Source of the DNA: Gammaproteobacteria bacterium
Lineage (GTDB): Bacteria; Pseudomonadota; Gammaproteobacteria; Steroidobacterales; Steroidobacteraceae
Direction of reading: 5' to 3'
Length of the DNA stretch: 64,000 nucleotides
NCBI GenBank assembly: GCA_003134045.1
Contig: PLAH01000161.1
Span: 69,849-133,848 of the forward strand
In this document: positions 36,200 through 44,760 of the stretch, piece by piece
How positions within the stretch are numbered: the stretch's first letter is position 1
Layout of the letters: every line of letters begins with the position of its first letter
Translations under genes and position numbers: made by a program
The notes under the pieces: generated by a model
What the model was told of the DNA's origin: nothing
Seen by the model: only the letters and a program-made list of their open reading frames with translations
The model's database searches: none

Positions 36200-38107
36200 A
36201 TGGAACGCGAACGATTCTACTGGCTTCCCCCTTGCCGCGATTGGAGCGGGGAATTTGGAACTCTTTCCAAGACCGATCCCGCCGAGGCCTGGTCCGGAAT
36301 CGTCAAGCTGGCCCGCACGCGTCTCGAATACGTCCAGAGTGAACGCCTGGCGAGGGCGGTTGGCAGACTGTGCGGCGAGCTGCCGCCAAATTCCCTGCCG
36401 ACCCGGCCGATCCGACTGGCGCTATTGGGATCGTCGACCGTGGATCACCTGACCGCGTCCCTCAGAATTGGCGGCGCTCGGCGCGATCTATGGGTCGACT
36501 CGTATACGGGCTCCTACGGCCAATATTGGCAGGAACTGGAAAATCCCGACTCCGGCCTGTTCCGTTTTCGTCCGACCACTGTGTTGTTTGCCTTCGATGC
36601 AGCGCATATCGTCGGCCATGCGGGGGAATTCACCGCGTCCACGGAAGCGGATGAATTCACGGACGCGGCGATCGAGCGTGTCGAAGGCTTTTGGACCATG
36701 GCCAAAGAGCGGTTGGGTGCCAGCGTCATTCAGCAGACTCTTCTGCCGGTCTCTCCGCCGCTGATGGGAGGAAACGAACATCGTCTCCCCTGGTCGCCTG
36801 CCTATCTGGTATCGCAGTTCAACTGGAAATTGCGTGCGGCTGCGGATCGCGCACGAATCGATTTGCTCGCGATCGATCGGGCCATCGAGTCGGACGGACT
36901 CGATGCGTGGCACGACAGTGCGCTATGGCTGCGTGCGAAACAAGAGGTGCGCCCTGGCGCGGCACCGGCCTATGGAGATTTGGTGGCCCGCTTGCTGGCC
37001 GCGCAGCAGGGACGGGCGTCGAAATGTCTCGTGCTGGATCTCGACAACACGCTGTGGGGCGGAACGATCGGCGATGACGGTCTCGGCGGCATCGTCTTGG
37101 GAGAAGGCAACGCCGCGGGCGAGGCTTTCCTCAGCTTTCAACGCTACGTCCGCCGCCTGAGCCGGCGCGGCGTGATCCTGGCCGTTTGCTCGAAGAACGA
37201 TGAACATAACGCCCGGCTGCCATTCAGCTCCCACCCTGAAATGATGCTCAAGGCGGACGATATCGCATGTTTCGTCGCCAACTGGTCCGATAAGGCATCC
37301 AACCTCCGCGATATTGCCGGGCGGCTCAATATTGGCTTGGATTCGTTCGTATTCGCCGACGACAATCCGTTCGAGCGCAACATCGTCCGGCAGGAACTTC
37401 CCATGGTCATGGTGCCCGAGCTGCCGGAGGATCCCGCGCGCTATGCGGCCTGTATCGCCGATGCCGGCTATTTCGACACCACTCAATTGACGAAAGAGGA
37501 TTTCGAGCGGGCAACCCTGTACCGAGACAATGCGAAACGCCGAAGTCTCGAGAGCTCGACCACCGATCTAGCGGGCTATCTTCGATCCTTGAACATGCAG
37601 CTCCATTACGGGCAGTTCGAGGACATCAGCGGCGCCCGCGTCACCCAGCTCATCAACAAGACCAACCAGTTCAACCTCACGACAAAGCGCTACTCGGAAG
37701 ATGGCGTCAAGCGCTTGGCCGGCGATCCGGAGGCAATCGCGCTTCATTTTCGGTTGGTCGACCAGTTCGGCGACAACGGCATCATCAGCGTCGTGATCGC
37801 CCTTCCGACCGAGCACTCGCAGGTGCTGGAGATCGACACCTGGTTGATGAGCTGCAGAGTCCTCGGTCGCCAGGTGGAACACGCCGCCATGAACGTCCTT
37901 GCCGAGAAGGCCAGGCAGCGCGGGATAAAAGCTTTTCTGGGCAGATTCATTCCGACCGCAAAGAATGCGATGGTCGCCAATCACTACGAAAGCTTCGGCT
38001 TCTTGCCGATGGGCGCGCACGAGAATGGCGCAACCCTCTGGCGGCTCGAACTCGATCGGTTCAATCCCATCTCGAACCCCATCTCGCTCATCGAGGAATC
38101 GTTATGA
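36200..38107 (+). CDS. FkbH-like glyceryltransferase/phosphatase (HAD-IIIC)
   Basis: A 635-residue FkbH-family protein. An N-terminal region (about 70-260) with LALLGSSTVDHL looks SGNH-like. The HAD core begins at LVLDLDNTLWGGTIGDDG with catalytic Asp280 and Asp282, continues with AVCSKNDEHN and FADDNPFERN. The C-terminal GNAT-like part has TQLINKTNQFNLTTKRYS. Characterised FkbH proteins take glyceryl from 1,3-bisphosphoglycerate, dephosphorylate it and load it on a carrier protein. The carrier gene overlaps by 4 nt. GAGG lies 7 nt upstream of the ATG. Confidence 0.9.
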   Translation: MERERFYWLPPCRDWSGEFGTLSKTDPAEAWSGIVKLARTRLEYVQSERLARAVGRLCGELPPNSLPTRPIRLALLGSSTVDHLTASLRIGGARRDLWVDSYTGSYGQYWQELENPDSGLFRFRPTTVLFAFDAAHIVGHAGEFTASTEADEFTDAAIERVEGFWTMAKERLGASVIQQTLLPVSPPLMGGNEHRLPWSPAYLVSQFNWKLRAAADRARIDLLAIDRAIESDGLDAWHDSALWLRAKQEVRPGAAPAYGDLVARLLAAQQGRASKCLVLDLDNTLWGGTIGDDGLGGIVLGEGNAAGEAFLSFQRYVRRLSRRGVILAVCSKNDEHNARLPFSSHPEMMLKADDIACFVANWSDKASNLRDIAGRLNIGLDSFVFADDNPFERNIVRQELPMVMVPELPEDPARYAACIADAGYFDTTQLTKEDFERATLYRDNAKRRSLESSTTDLAGYLRSLNMQLHYGQFEDISGARVTQLINKTNQFNLTTKRYSEDGVKRLAGDPEAIALHFRLVDQFGDNGIISVVIALPTEHSQVLEIDTWLMSCRVLGRQVEHAAMNVLAEKARQRGIKAFLGRFIPTAKNAMVANHYESFGFLPMGAHENGATLWRLELDRFNPISNPISLIEESL

Positions 38108-38346
38108 CGCCGGCCGAAATTCTCGCGCAGATCAACGACATCCTGCGCGACCTGCTCGATGACGACTCGATCCAACTGACTCCCGAAACGACCTCGAAGC
38201 AAGTCGCAGGGTGGGATTCGGCACTCCATATCAGTCTCATCGTTGCCGTGGAACACCGGTTCGACATCAAATTTCAGACCGCGGAACTGGAAGAGCTGAA
38301 GGATGTCGGGCAACTCGTCAGACTGGTTGCAAGCAAGACCAGCTAG
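38104..38346 (+). CDS. Acyl carrier protein (probable glyceryl carrier)
   Basis: An 80-residue four-helix carrier protein. The phosphopantetheine Ser lies in GWDSALHISLI; the usual motif is DSL, here DSA. The third-helix block EHRFDIKFQTAELEEL is typical for carrier proteins paired with FkbH or Dlt-like systems. The start overlaps the fkbH stop (ATGA) and its TAG lies inside the Shine-Dalgarno of the next gene. This tight coupling fits a role as the donor between FkbH and the MBOAT. Confidence 0.92.
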   Translation: MTPAEILAQINDILRDLLDDDSIQLTPETTSKQVAGWDSALHISLIVAVEHRFDIKFQTAELEELKDVGQLVRLVASKTS

Positions 38347-38355
38347 GAGCCGGCC

Positions 38356-39975
38356 ATCCTATTTACGTCGTGGATATTCTTGTTTGGTTTTTTGCCGGCT
38401 GCCGTGCTTGGCTTCGCCGTCGCCGGCCGGCTCGGGCGCACCGCGGGTGCGGTGTGGCTGGTCATCGCGTCATTGGTCTTCTACGGCTTTTGGCAACCTG
38501 CGCTCGTCGTGTTGATAAGCGCTTCCATCCTCTTCAACTACGCGATCGCCAGCCTCATTCGGCGCAACGAGGGCAAGGATGGACGTCAGACCTCGTTACT
38601 GTGGACAGGAATCGCGCTGAACCTGATTGCGCTGATCTATTACAAATATGCGTTCTGGCTCCTGAGCCTCCTCGGCAAGATCGGAATCGTCGACACCCAC
38701 GGCCTACATGCGATCGTTCTACCGCTTGGAATATCGTTCTTTACGTTTACGCAAATCGGCTACCTGGTCGATTGCCGGCAAAAGGTGACCAAGGAAGACG
38801 GTTTCCTCAACTACGTTTTGTTCGTCACGTTTTTCCCCCATCTCATCGCCGGCCCGATTTTGCACAACGGGGAAATCATGCCCCAATTTGCCGATCCCGC
38901 GCGGTTTCGGCTGAATGCCGCAAACATCGGGGCCGGATTGACGATGTTCGTGATCGGGCTCCTGAAGAAATCGTTGATCGCCGATTCTCTGGCCAACATC
39001 AACAATCAAGGATTCCTGGGGGCCGAGCACCTTCAATTCTTCGGGAGCTGGGGAACATTGCTGGGGTACTCGCTCCAACTATATTTCGACTTCTCCGGGT
39101 ATTCGGACATGGCAATCGGCTTGGCACTGCTATTCAACATAAGGTTCCCGCTGAATTTCGATTCGCCCTACAAAGCGAGATCCATCATCGACTTCTGGCA
39201 GCGCTGGCATATGACGCTGACGCGTTACATCACCCTCTATCTCTACAATCCCATCGCCATGAACTTTTATCGTCGGCGGATGAAGAGGGGCCTACCCATG
39301 GGCAGGAAAGCGCTGGCGAAGCCCTGGCCTTTCGCTTACCTCATTGCAGTGCCCACGTTCATAACCATGGCGCTTGCGGGCATCTGGCATGGCGCGGGAT
39401 TGCAATTTCTGATTTTTGGCCTGCTGCATGCCGTATACCTGACCATCAATCACGCCTGGCGAACGTTCGGTCCAAAGACCGGGGCTTTGGTGCTGGGACG
39501 ATTGGCACGCGGGTGTCTGGCGGTTTGCCAGGTCTTGATCACTTATTCCGCCGTACTCATTGCCCAGGCCTTCTTTCGTGCCGCCTCGGTTTCCGACGCG
39601 GTTTCGATTCTAAGCGCCATGCTGGGTGCGAAAGGATTCGAACACCCGCTTTCGGTACCGAAACTGGCTCGATCGTTTCTGACGCCGTTTGCGCATCGTC
39701 TCATCGAAGACGGCGCAATAGATTTTCATCTTTCGCATGACATGCAAATGCAGGCCTTGATGATCCCTCTGGCATTCGTGATCGTGTGGCTGCTGCCAAA
39801 TTCCCAACAGATCATGGCGGGCGCCAATCCCGTCTTGACGAAGGTGGAGACCGGCGGTTGGAGAATTCTGACTTGGCGTCCTACCTTCCGCTGGGCCATC
39901 GCGGCCAGTGGCGCCGCCGCAATTGCGTTGATGTCGATCGGAGGAACCCATGAGTTCCTGTACTTTCAATTTTAG
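38356..39975 (+). CDS. MBOAT family O-acyltransferase (AlgI/DltB-like), apparent ATC start
   Basis: A 539-residue polytopic acyltransferase. Core motifs: LPLGISFFTFTQIGYLVD, HLIAGPILHNGEIMPQF, YFDFSGYSDMAIGLALL, and the catalytic His345 in GIWHG with His358 in GLLHA. Read from ATC at 38356 the protein begins (I/M)LFTSWIFLFGFLPA, the exact family N-terminus, with AGGAG 6 nt upstream. The first standard codon is TTG at 38380, which removes half of the first helix and has no Shine-Dalgarno. The carrier protein and SGNH partner flank it. Role: acyl transfer to exopolysaccharide. Confidence 0.85.
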   Translation: MLFTSWIFLFGFLPAAVLGFAVAGRLGRTAGAVWLVIASLVFYGFWQPALVVLISASILFNYAIASLIRRNEGKDGRQTSLLWTGIALNLIALIYYKYAFWLLSLLGKIGIVDTHGLHAIVLPLGISFFTFTQIGYLVDCRQKVTKEDGFLNYVLFVTFFPHLIAGPILHNGEIMPQFADPARFRLNAANIGAGLTMFVIGLLKKSLIADSLANINNQGFLGAEHLQFFGSWGTLLGYSLQLYFDFSGYSDMAIGLALLFNIRFPLNFDSPYKARSIIDFWQRWHMTLTRYITLYLYNPIAMNFYRRRMKRGLPMGRKALAKPWPFAYLIAVPTFITMALAGIWHGAGLQFLIFGLLHAVYLTINHAWRTFGPKTGALVLGRLARGCLAVCQVLITYSAVLIAQAFFRAASVSDAVSILSAMLGAKGFEHPLSVPKLARSFLTPFAHRLIEDGAIDFHLSHDMQMQALMIPLAFVIVWLLPNSQQIMAGANPVLTKVETGGWRILTWRPTFRWAIAASGAAAIALMSIGGTHEFLYFQF

Positions 39976-39987
39976 CGGGAACGAACG

Positions 39988-40998
39988 ATGTCTGGCCCGA
40001 GGGCGTATTTGTCGGTCTTGCTGCTGTCCACAGCCGTCCTCTTCGCCGGGCTGTGGGTCGTCACCAGCAAATTGCGGCGCGGATTTTTGGAGACGGAATA
40101 TGGCGTCTGGCAAGCCAAGCTCGACATGATCGATGCATGCGACTTGGGTGATGTCGTCATTCTAGGAGACTCACGGGCGTCCGCGGGCCTCATACCGCAA
40201 CAGTTACACCCTGGCGCGAGCAATTTTGCGTTGAGCGGAACCGGCCCGATTGAAGCGGATTTCGAACTTCGCCGCATGCTGCGCTGCCCGAAGTTGCCCA
40301 AGATCGCCGTGCTTTCATTCTCGCCGCACCAGTTCGAGCACATCGATTGGTTTTGGCGCCGGAGTGCGCGATTCGGCCTGTTCAGTTACGCGGATCTGGA
40401 GGAGATCCGGGACGCGGAGCAGTCGATTTCTCCCGGCCTCATTTATCAATCGGCCTATGGGAGCGAACCGCCCGGCGCCGTAAAGAACTGGCTGCACGTC
40501 AGTCACTTCCCCCCTTACGAATTCGCCGACCTCATCGGGAGTGCCGTGGTCGGCCGTCTCAATGACAATCGGCGCGCGTACCAGGATACCCTGAAGGCGC
40601 GCGGCCAGCATTTGGTCGGCAACTATCAGCAATGCGCCGAAGCACCGGACGGCGAGATCGACACCCGCTTCTCGCCGACGCCGCTCATCGATCGTTATTA
40701 CGAGCGGCTCATCGGCGATCTGCACTCGAACGGGATCGACATCATCATCATGCAAACCCCGATGAGTGAATTGTCGGCGAGTAAGATGACCGCCGAATTC
40801 GAGAGCCAATTCGCTGCCTACCTCTCGGACCGCGGCGCTGGCCGATATGTCACGCCGGCGACGGATGCGTTGTTCCCCGTGAGAGCGAATTGTGATTTTG
40901 GCGACGAAGTCCACCTCAATCAGCGAGGCGCGGACGCCTTCAGCACCATGATGAAAAGGCAACTCGAGCTCGGCGGCCGCATTCGCAACGCCGGCTGA
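39988..40998 (+). CDS. SGNH-fold partner protein of the MBOAT (DltD/AlgJ-like role)
   Basis: A 336-residue protein with one N-terminal signal-anchor helix and an extracytoplasmic domain. Block I is VVILGDSRAS with Ser62; the C-terminal block is GDEVHLN with Asp306 and His309 (DxxH). These give a complete Ser-Asp-His triad of SGNH type. The gene follows the MBOAT by 12 nt; in alginate and D-alanylation systems the MBOAT is likewise paired with an SGNH-fold protein that completes transfer to the polymer. Confidence 0.8.
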   Translation: MSGPRAYLSVLLLSTAVLFAGLWVVTSKLRRGFLETEYGVWQAKLDMIDACDLGDVVILGDSRASAGLIPQQLHPGASNFALSGTGPIEADFELRRMLRCPKLPKIAVLSFSPHQFEHIDWFWRRSARFGLFSYADLEEIRDAEQSISPGLIYQSAYGSEPPGAVKNWLHVSHFPPYEFADLIGSAVVGRLNDNRRAYQDTLKARGQHLVGNYQQCAEAPDGEIDTRFSPTPLIDRYYERLIGDLHSNGIDIIIMQTPMSELSASKMTAEFESQFAAYLSDRGAGRYVTPATDALFPVRANCDFGDEVHLNQRGADAFSTMMKRQLELGGRIRNAG

Positions 40999-41225
40999 TT
41001 CGGGCTCACAACTCTCTCGAAACATCGGCCGCGTCCTCATACACGAGGCGGGCCATCTGTGATAGCTCTCGAGGGTTCCCCGAGGCATGATCGTCACAAA
41101 AATGACACAATTTGCGGTCGTACGCGGTTGACCGACAATCGAAATATTAGTTGGTTACACTGCACGACTTTTTGCGAATTGCTGCATCGTGCCATGGCGC
41201 GCTATTTGGAGGATCCGAAGACAAC
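40999..41225. other. Intergenic region before the amidotransferase gene
   Basis: About 225 bp, more AT-rich near its end. It likely contains a promoter for the second half of the polysaccharide block. No convincing hexamer pair was identified and no gene is seen. Confidence 0.3.
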
Positions 41226-43157
41226 ATGTGTGGCATAGCCGGCTTGATTTCACGCGCCACGCTGACTCCCGCACATATCGACAAGGTCAAGCGTGTCAAC
41301 ACACTGCTCACGCATCGCGGACCTGACGGCGAGGGGTCGTTCGCCAATGCGAACGTCGTGCTCGCCATGCGCCGGCTCAGCATCATCGATCTGAAGACCG
41401 GATGGCAGCCCCTTTACAACGAGGATCGCAGCCTCGTGCTCATCGCCAACGGCGAAGTCTACAATTATGTCGAGTTGCGACGCGACCTCGAGGAGCGAGG
41501 CCACGTTTTTTCCACCGGCAGCGATTGCGAAACCATCGTTCACTTGTATGAAGAACATGGAATGGCGTTCGTCGATCATCTGCGCGGCATGTACGCGTTC
41601 GCATTGTGGGACAATCGCGCCCGCCGCTTGATTCTCGGCCGGGACCGCATGGGCGAGAAGCCTCTCTATCTGTACTCATCGGGAGACTCTCTGTTCTTCG
41701 CATCCGAGCTGCGCGCGCTGGTCAAGAGCGGGGTCGTGCCGTTCAGGCTCGACCCGCAGGCGGTGAATCTCTACTACCACTATGGCTATGTACCCGAACC
41801 GGCGTGCATGGTCGCGGGCGTGCGCAAATTGCCGGCCGCCCATCTGCTGACGATCGATCTGGACACCTGGTCGCTGCGGGAACACTGCTACTGGCGCATG
41901 GAAGATGCGCCCGCGTTGCATGGCAACCCCGCTCAGCTGATACGAGCGCAATTGGAGGAATCCTCCAAGCTGATCTCGCGCGCCGACGTGCCGGTCGGCG
42001 TTGCGCTGAGCGGCGGGTTGGATGCAAGCGCCGTGGCCGCTCTGGCGACGAAGGCGCGCTCCGGCGACGTGCATGCGTTTACGGTCGGATATACCGGAAC
42101 GCCATGGCAGGACGAGCGCAGCAATGCGAAAGCTTTTGCCGACTATCTCAAGATTCCGTTTCACTCGGTGGAGCTGTCGACGGCTGATTTCATCGAGCAA
42201 TATTCGATCGTCAATTTTCACCGTGACGATCCCATATCCGACATCGCGGGGGTGGCGATAGCCGCCGTTGCGCAGCTCGCCCGCCGCCATGCCGTGCCCG
42301 TTCTCCTATTTGGACATGGCGGCGACGAGCTCTTCTGGGGGTATCAATGGGTCCGCTCGGCCTTGCACGCGACCCGGCGCCGTGACGCGCTGGCGGCGGG
42401 CTTGCGGGGATTCAAGGACTACCTGCGATTCTCCCCTCCCCCTCTGTCCGTCACCCTGGGGCTGCAGTGGGCCATGAACGGGGCGGGGATTTTATCCGAA
42501 TGGCGTCAATTCAAAGCCGATCGGCGGGCGCGACCCGGGCGCGTCGTATTTTACGACAGTCAGTCGGTCTTCCAGGGTGCAAGTCGAGCCCTGAGCAAGG
42601 CTTTCTATACGGATCGGTTTTCCGAAGCGATTGGCTATCCCGACTTGACCCAAGGCTTCGTCCCGCAGCGGTCCGATTCGCCGCCGGAGACCACGTTGAT
42701 CCGTCTGATCTGCGAGACGTATCTCATGGAGAACGGCATCGCGCAAGGAGATCGGCTATCGATGGCGGCGTCGGTCGAGTCACGGCTGCCCTTGGTCGAC
42801 TATAGATTGGTGGAGACCGTCATTGGGCTGCACAAAACCTATCCGATGCCCGCGGACGCTCGTCCGAAGCAGTGGTTTCAAGAGGCCTTGGTGGGATTGG
42901 TGCCCGATTTCGTCATGGAACGCCGCAAACGCGGATTTTCGCCGCCTTGGCGCCAGTGGGGAGATGCGCTAGCGCTATCGCACGGGGAACAGCTAAGCGG
43001 CGGGTATCTGGTGCAGAACGGCATCATTCGCCCGGAAGCGGCGGAGCAGCAGCGACGAGCTCTTTCATCGCGTATCTCCGGGCCCCGGCCTCTGGCGGGA
43101 ACGTCATTGGCGTTGGAGAACTGGTGCCGGCAGATGACGTCCGATTCCATTCAGTAA
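41226..43157 (+). CDS. Asparagine-synthase-like amidotransferase of the polysaccharide locus
   Basis: A 643-residue protein starting MCGIAGLIS, so Cys2 is the N-terminal glutaminase nucleophile after Met removal. The glutaminase half continues with LLTHRGPDGEGSF, RLSIIDL and NGEVYNY. The C-terminal synthetase half has the ATP motif VALSGGLDASAVAALA. Homologues are regular members of PEP-CTERM exopolysaccharide loci, where they probably amidate a sugar carboxylate or a peptide side chain. It precedes wzx by 8 nt. Confidence 0.9.
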   Translation: MCGIAGLISRATLTPAHIDKVKRVNTLLTHRGPDGEGSFANANVVLAMRRLSIIDLKTGWQPLYNEDRSLVLIANGEVYNYVELRRDLEERGHVFSTGSDCETIVHLYEEHGMAFVDHLRGMYAFALWDNRARRLILGRDRMGEKPLYLYSSGDSLFFASELRALVKSGVVPFRLDPQAVNLYYHYGYVPEPACMVAGVRKLPAAHLLTIDLDTWSLREHCYWRMEDAPALHGNPAQLIRAQLEESSKLISRADVPVGVALSGGLDASAVAALATKARSGDVHAFTVGYTGTPWQDERSNAKAFADYLKIPFHSVELSTADFIEQYSIVNFHRDDPISDIAGVAIAAVAQLARRHAVPVLLFGHGGDELFWGYQWVRSALHATRRRDALAAGLRGFKDYLRFSPPPLSVTLGLQWAMNGAGILSEWRQFKADRRARPGRVVFYDSQSVFQGASRALSKAFYTDRFSEAIGYPDLTQGFVPQRSDSPPETTLIRLICETYLMENGIAQGDRLSMAASVESRLPLVDYRLVETVIGLHKTYPMPADARPKQWFQEALVGLVPDFVMERRKRGFSPPWRQWGDALALSHGEQLSGGYLVQNGIIRPEAAEQQRRALSSRISGPRPLAGTSLALENWCRQMTSDSIQ

Positions 43158-43165
43158 GGGAGCTC

Positions 43166-44749
43166 ATGCAGAGTTCGAGCGACAAAGGTGTGGTTGCCCT
43201 GGACGATTCCTTCGTCGATACCTCGGTACTCGCGATGGAACCACCCGTGGCGCCGCCGGGCAATTCCACCGAGATCGGCGACAAGGCTCGCGCGGGATCG
43301 GTGTGGATCATCGGCGCGAGCGCCGCCGCCAAGTTGCTCGGATTCCTGTGCCAATTCGCGCTTGCCTGGTTCATCAGTAAAAAGGAATTCGGCATCTTTG
43401 CGATAGCCATTTCCCTGTCGGTGGTTCTTTCAATCTTGCGCGATGGCGGCCTGCCGATGGTGCTGATCGAGAAAGGCCGGCGCTTTAACCTCTTCGCGGG
43501 CCCGGTGTTCTGGATGATGTTGGCGATCAACACGGCGACGGGGCTGGTCATTCTCGCCGTCGCGATACCGGCCGCGCGCTTTTATGGCGAGCCGGAACTC
43601 GCGATCGTCATCGCCTTGTTCGCGGCGACCGTCCCCATGTGCGTTCCGGCGTCTCTCCTCGGTCTGCGAATGACTGTCGACATGCGGTTTCGTGAACTCG
43701 CCGTCGTGCAAGTCGTCTCGGCAGTGGTTCGCAATACGCTTCTGCTGGTCTTTGCGCACGCCGGTTATGGTGCACGGAGCCTGATTCTGCCTTTGTTGAT
43801 CACGAACGTCTCCGACGGCATTTTTCTCTGGTACTTCACGCGCTTTTCGCCGTGGACCATGCGTCCGCGATTCAAGCTGTGGCGAGGGCTCTTTCGATCC
43901 GGCCGTTGGGTATTTCTCGGAACATTCTCCATCGCGCTCGGCAACAACGGCCCCTATCTCGCGCTCGGGAAGATTTTACCGAGCGAAGTCGTCGGCACAT
44001 ATTTTTTTGCATACCAGATCGTGGTGCAGCTGGGAACCCTGTTGTCGGACAATGTCTACCAAGTGCTGTTCGCCACGTTCGTACGGATGCGCGGCGATAC
44101 CGCCCGAATCCGCTCCGCTGCGACGCGCTCCTTGCAAGTTGTCGTATGGGTGGGCGCTGCGGTCAGCCTGGCCATTGCCGCCGTGTTTCGTCCGCTCGAG
44201 CAGGGTCTGTGGCACGGTAAGTGGGCCGCGGCGACGAATGCCATCCAGGTATTGGCCTTCATCTGGCCGGCCGCGGCCGCGGCGAGCGTGCTGCGCGCCC
44301 TGCAGGCAGCCGCGGGTCACTTCCAAGAGTGGGGCGCGGTTGCCTTGGTCACCGCCGTGGCTTCGGTCGCGGGTACGGTGATGGGGGCGTTGCTCGCGCA
44401 TTCGGCGACGGGTGCTGCGCTCGGCTTCGGAGCCGGCAGCCTGATCGGGGCCGTGATCAATGCAAGGGTCACCCTTTTGCCGCTCGGAATAGACGCCGGC
44501 GCGACCGCTCACGCCGTACTACGCCCCTGGTTGGCGATCGCCGTTGCGGCTGTCGTCGCAGAGGCGCTGGGGCACAGGGAGCTCGGCGCACTACGCGATT
44601 TTGCGATCACGGCCGGCTGTTTTTGTGTCGCGGCGCTGACGATGTCGAAGCTATTGGCGGCCGAAAGCTTGCATCTTGCGGCGCATTCAGTGGGACAGAT
44701 TTTCAGCCGGAAGTTCGCGCTGAAGCCGCCGGTCGTCACGGACACCTGA
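43166..44749 (+). CDS. Wzx-type lipopolysaccharide/oligosaccharide flippase
   Basis: A 527-residue protein with a 45-residue cytoplasmic N-terminus and 12-14 predicted helices (MATE/PST exporter superfamily). Typical features are the first-helix block AGSVWIIGASAAAKLLGFL and the loop SKKEFGIFAIAISLS. It should flip lipid-linked repeat units to the periplasmic face. The ATG at 43166 has AAGGGAG 5 nt upstream. It stands between the amidotransferase and the first glycosyltransferase. Confidence 0.87.
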   Translation: MQSSSDKGVVALDDSFVDTSVLAMEPPVAPPGNSTEIGDKARAGSVWIIGASAAAKLLGFLCQFALAWFISKKEFGIFAIAISLSVVLSILRDGGLPMVLIEKGRRFNLFAGPVFWMMLAINTATGLVILAVAIPAARFYGEPELAIVIALFAATVPMCVPASLLGLRMTVDMRFRELAVVQVVSAVVRNTLLLVFAHAGYGARSLILPLLITNVSDGIFLWYFTRFSPWTMRPRFKLWRGLFRSGRWVFLGTFSIALGNNGPYLALGKILPSEVVGTYFFAYQIVVQLGTLLSDNVYQVLFATFVRMRGDTARIRSAATRSLQVVVWVGAAVSLAIAAVFRPLEQGLWHGKWAAATNAIQVLAFIWPAAAAASVLRALQAAAGHFQEWGAVALVTAVASVAGTVMGALLAHSATGAALGFGAGSLIGAVINARVTLLPLGIDAGATAHAVLRPWLAIAVAAVVAEALGHRELGALRDFAITAGCFCVAALTMSKLLAAESLHLAAHSVGQIFSRKFALKPPVVTDT

Positions 44750-44760
44750 ACGAGACCTCG

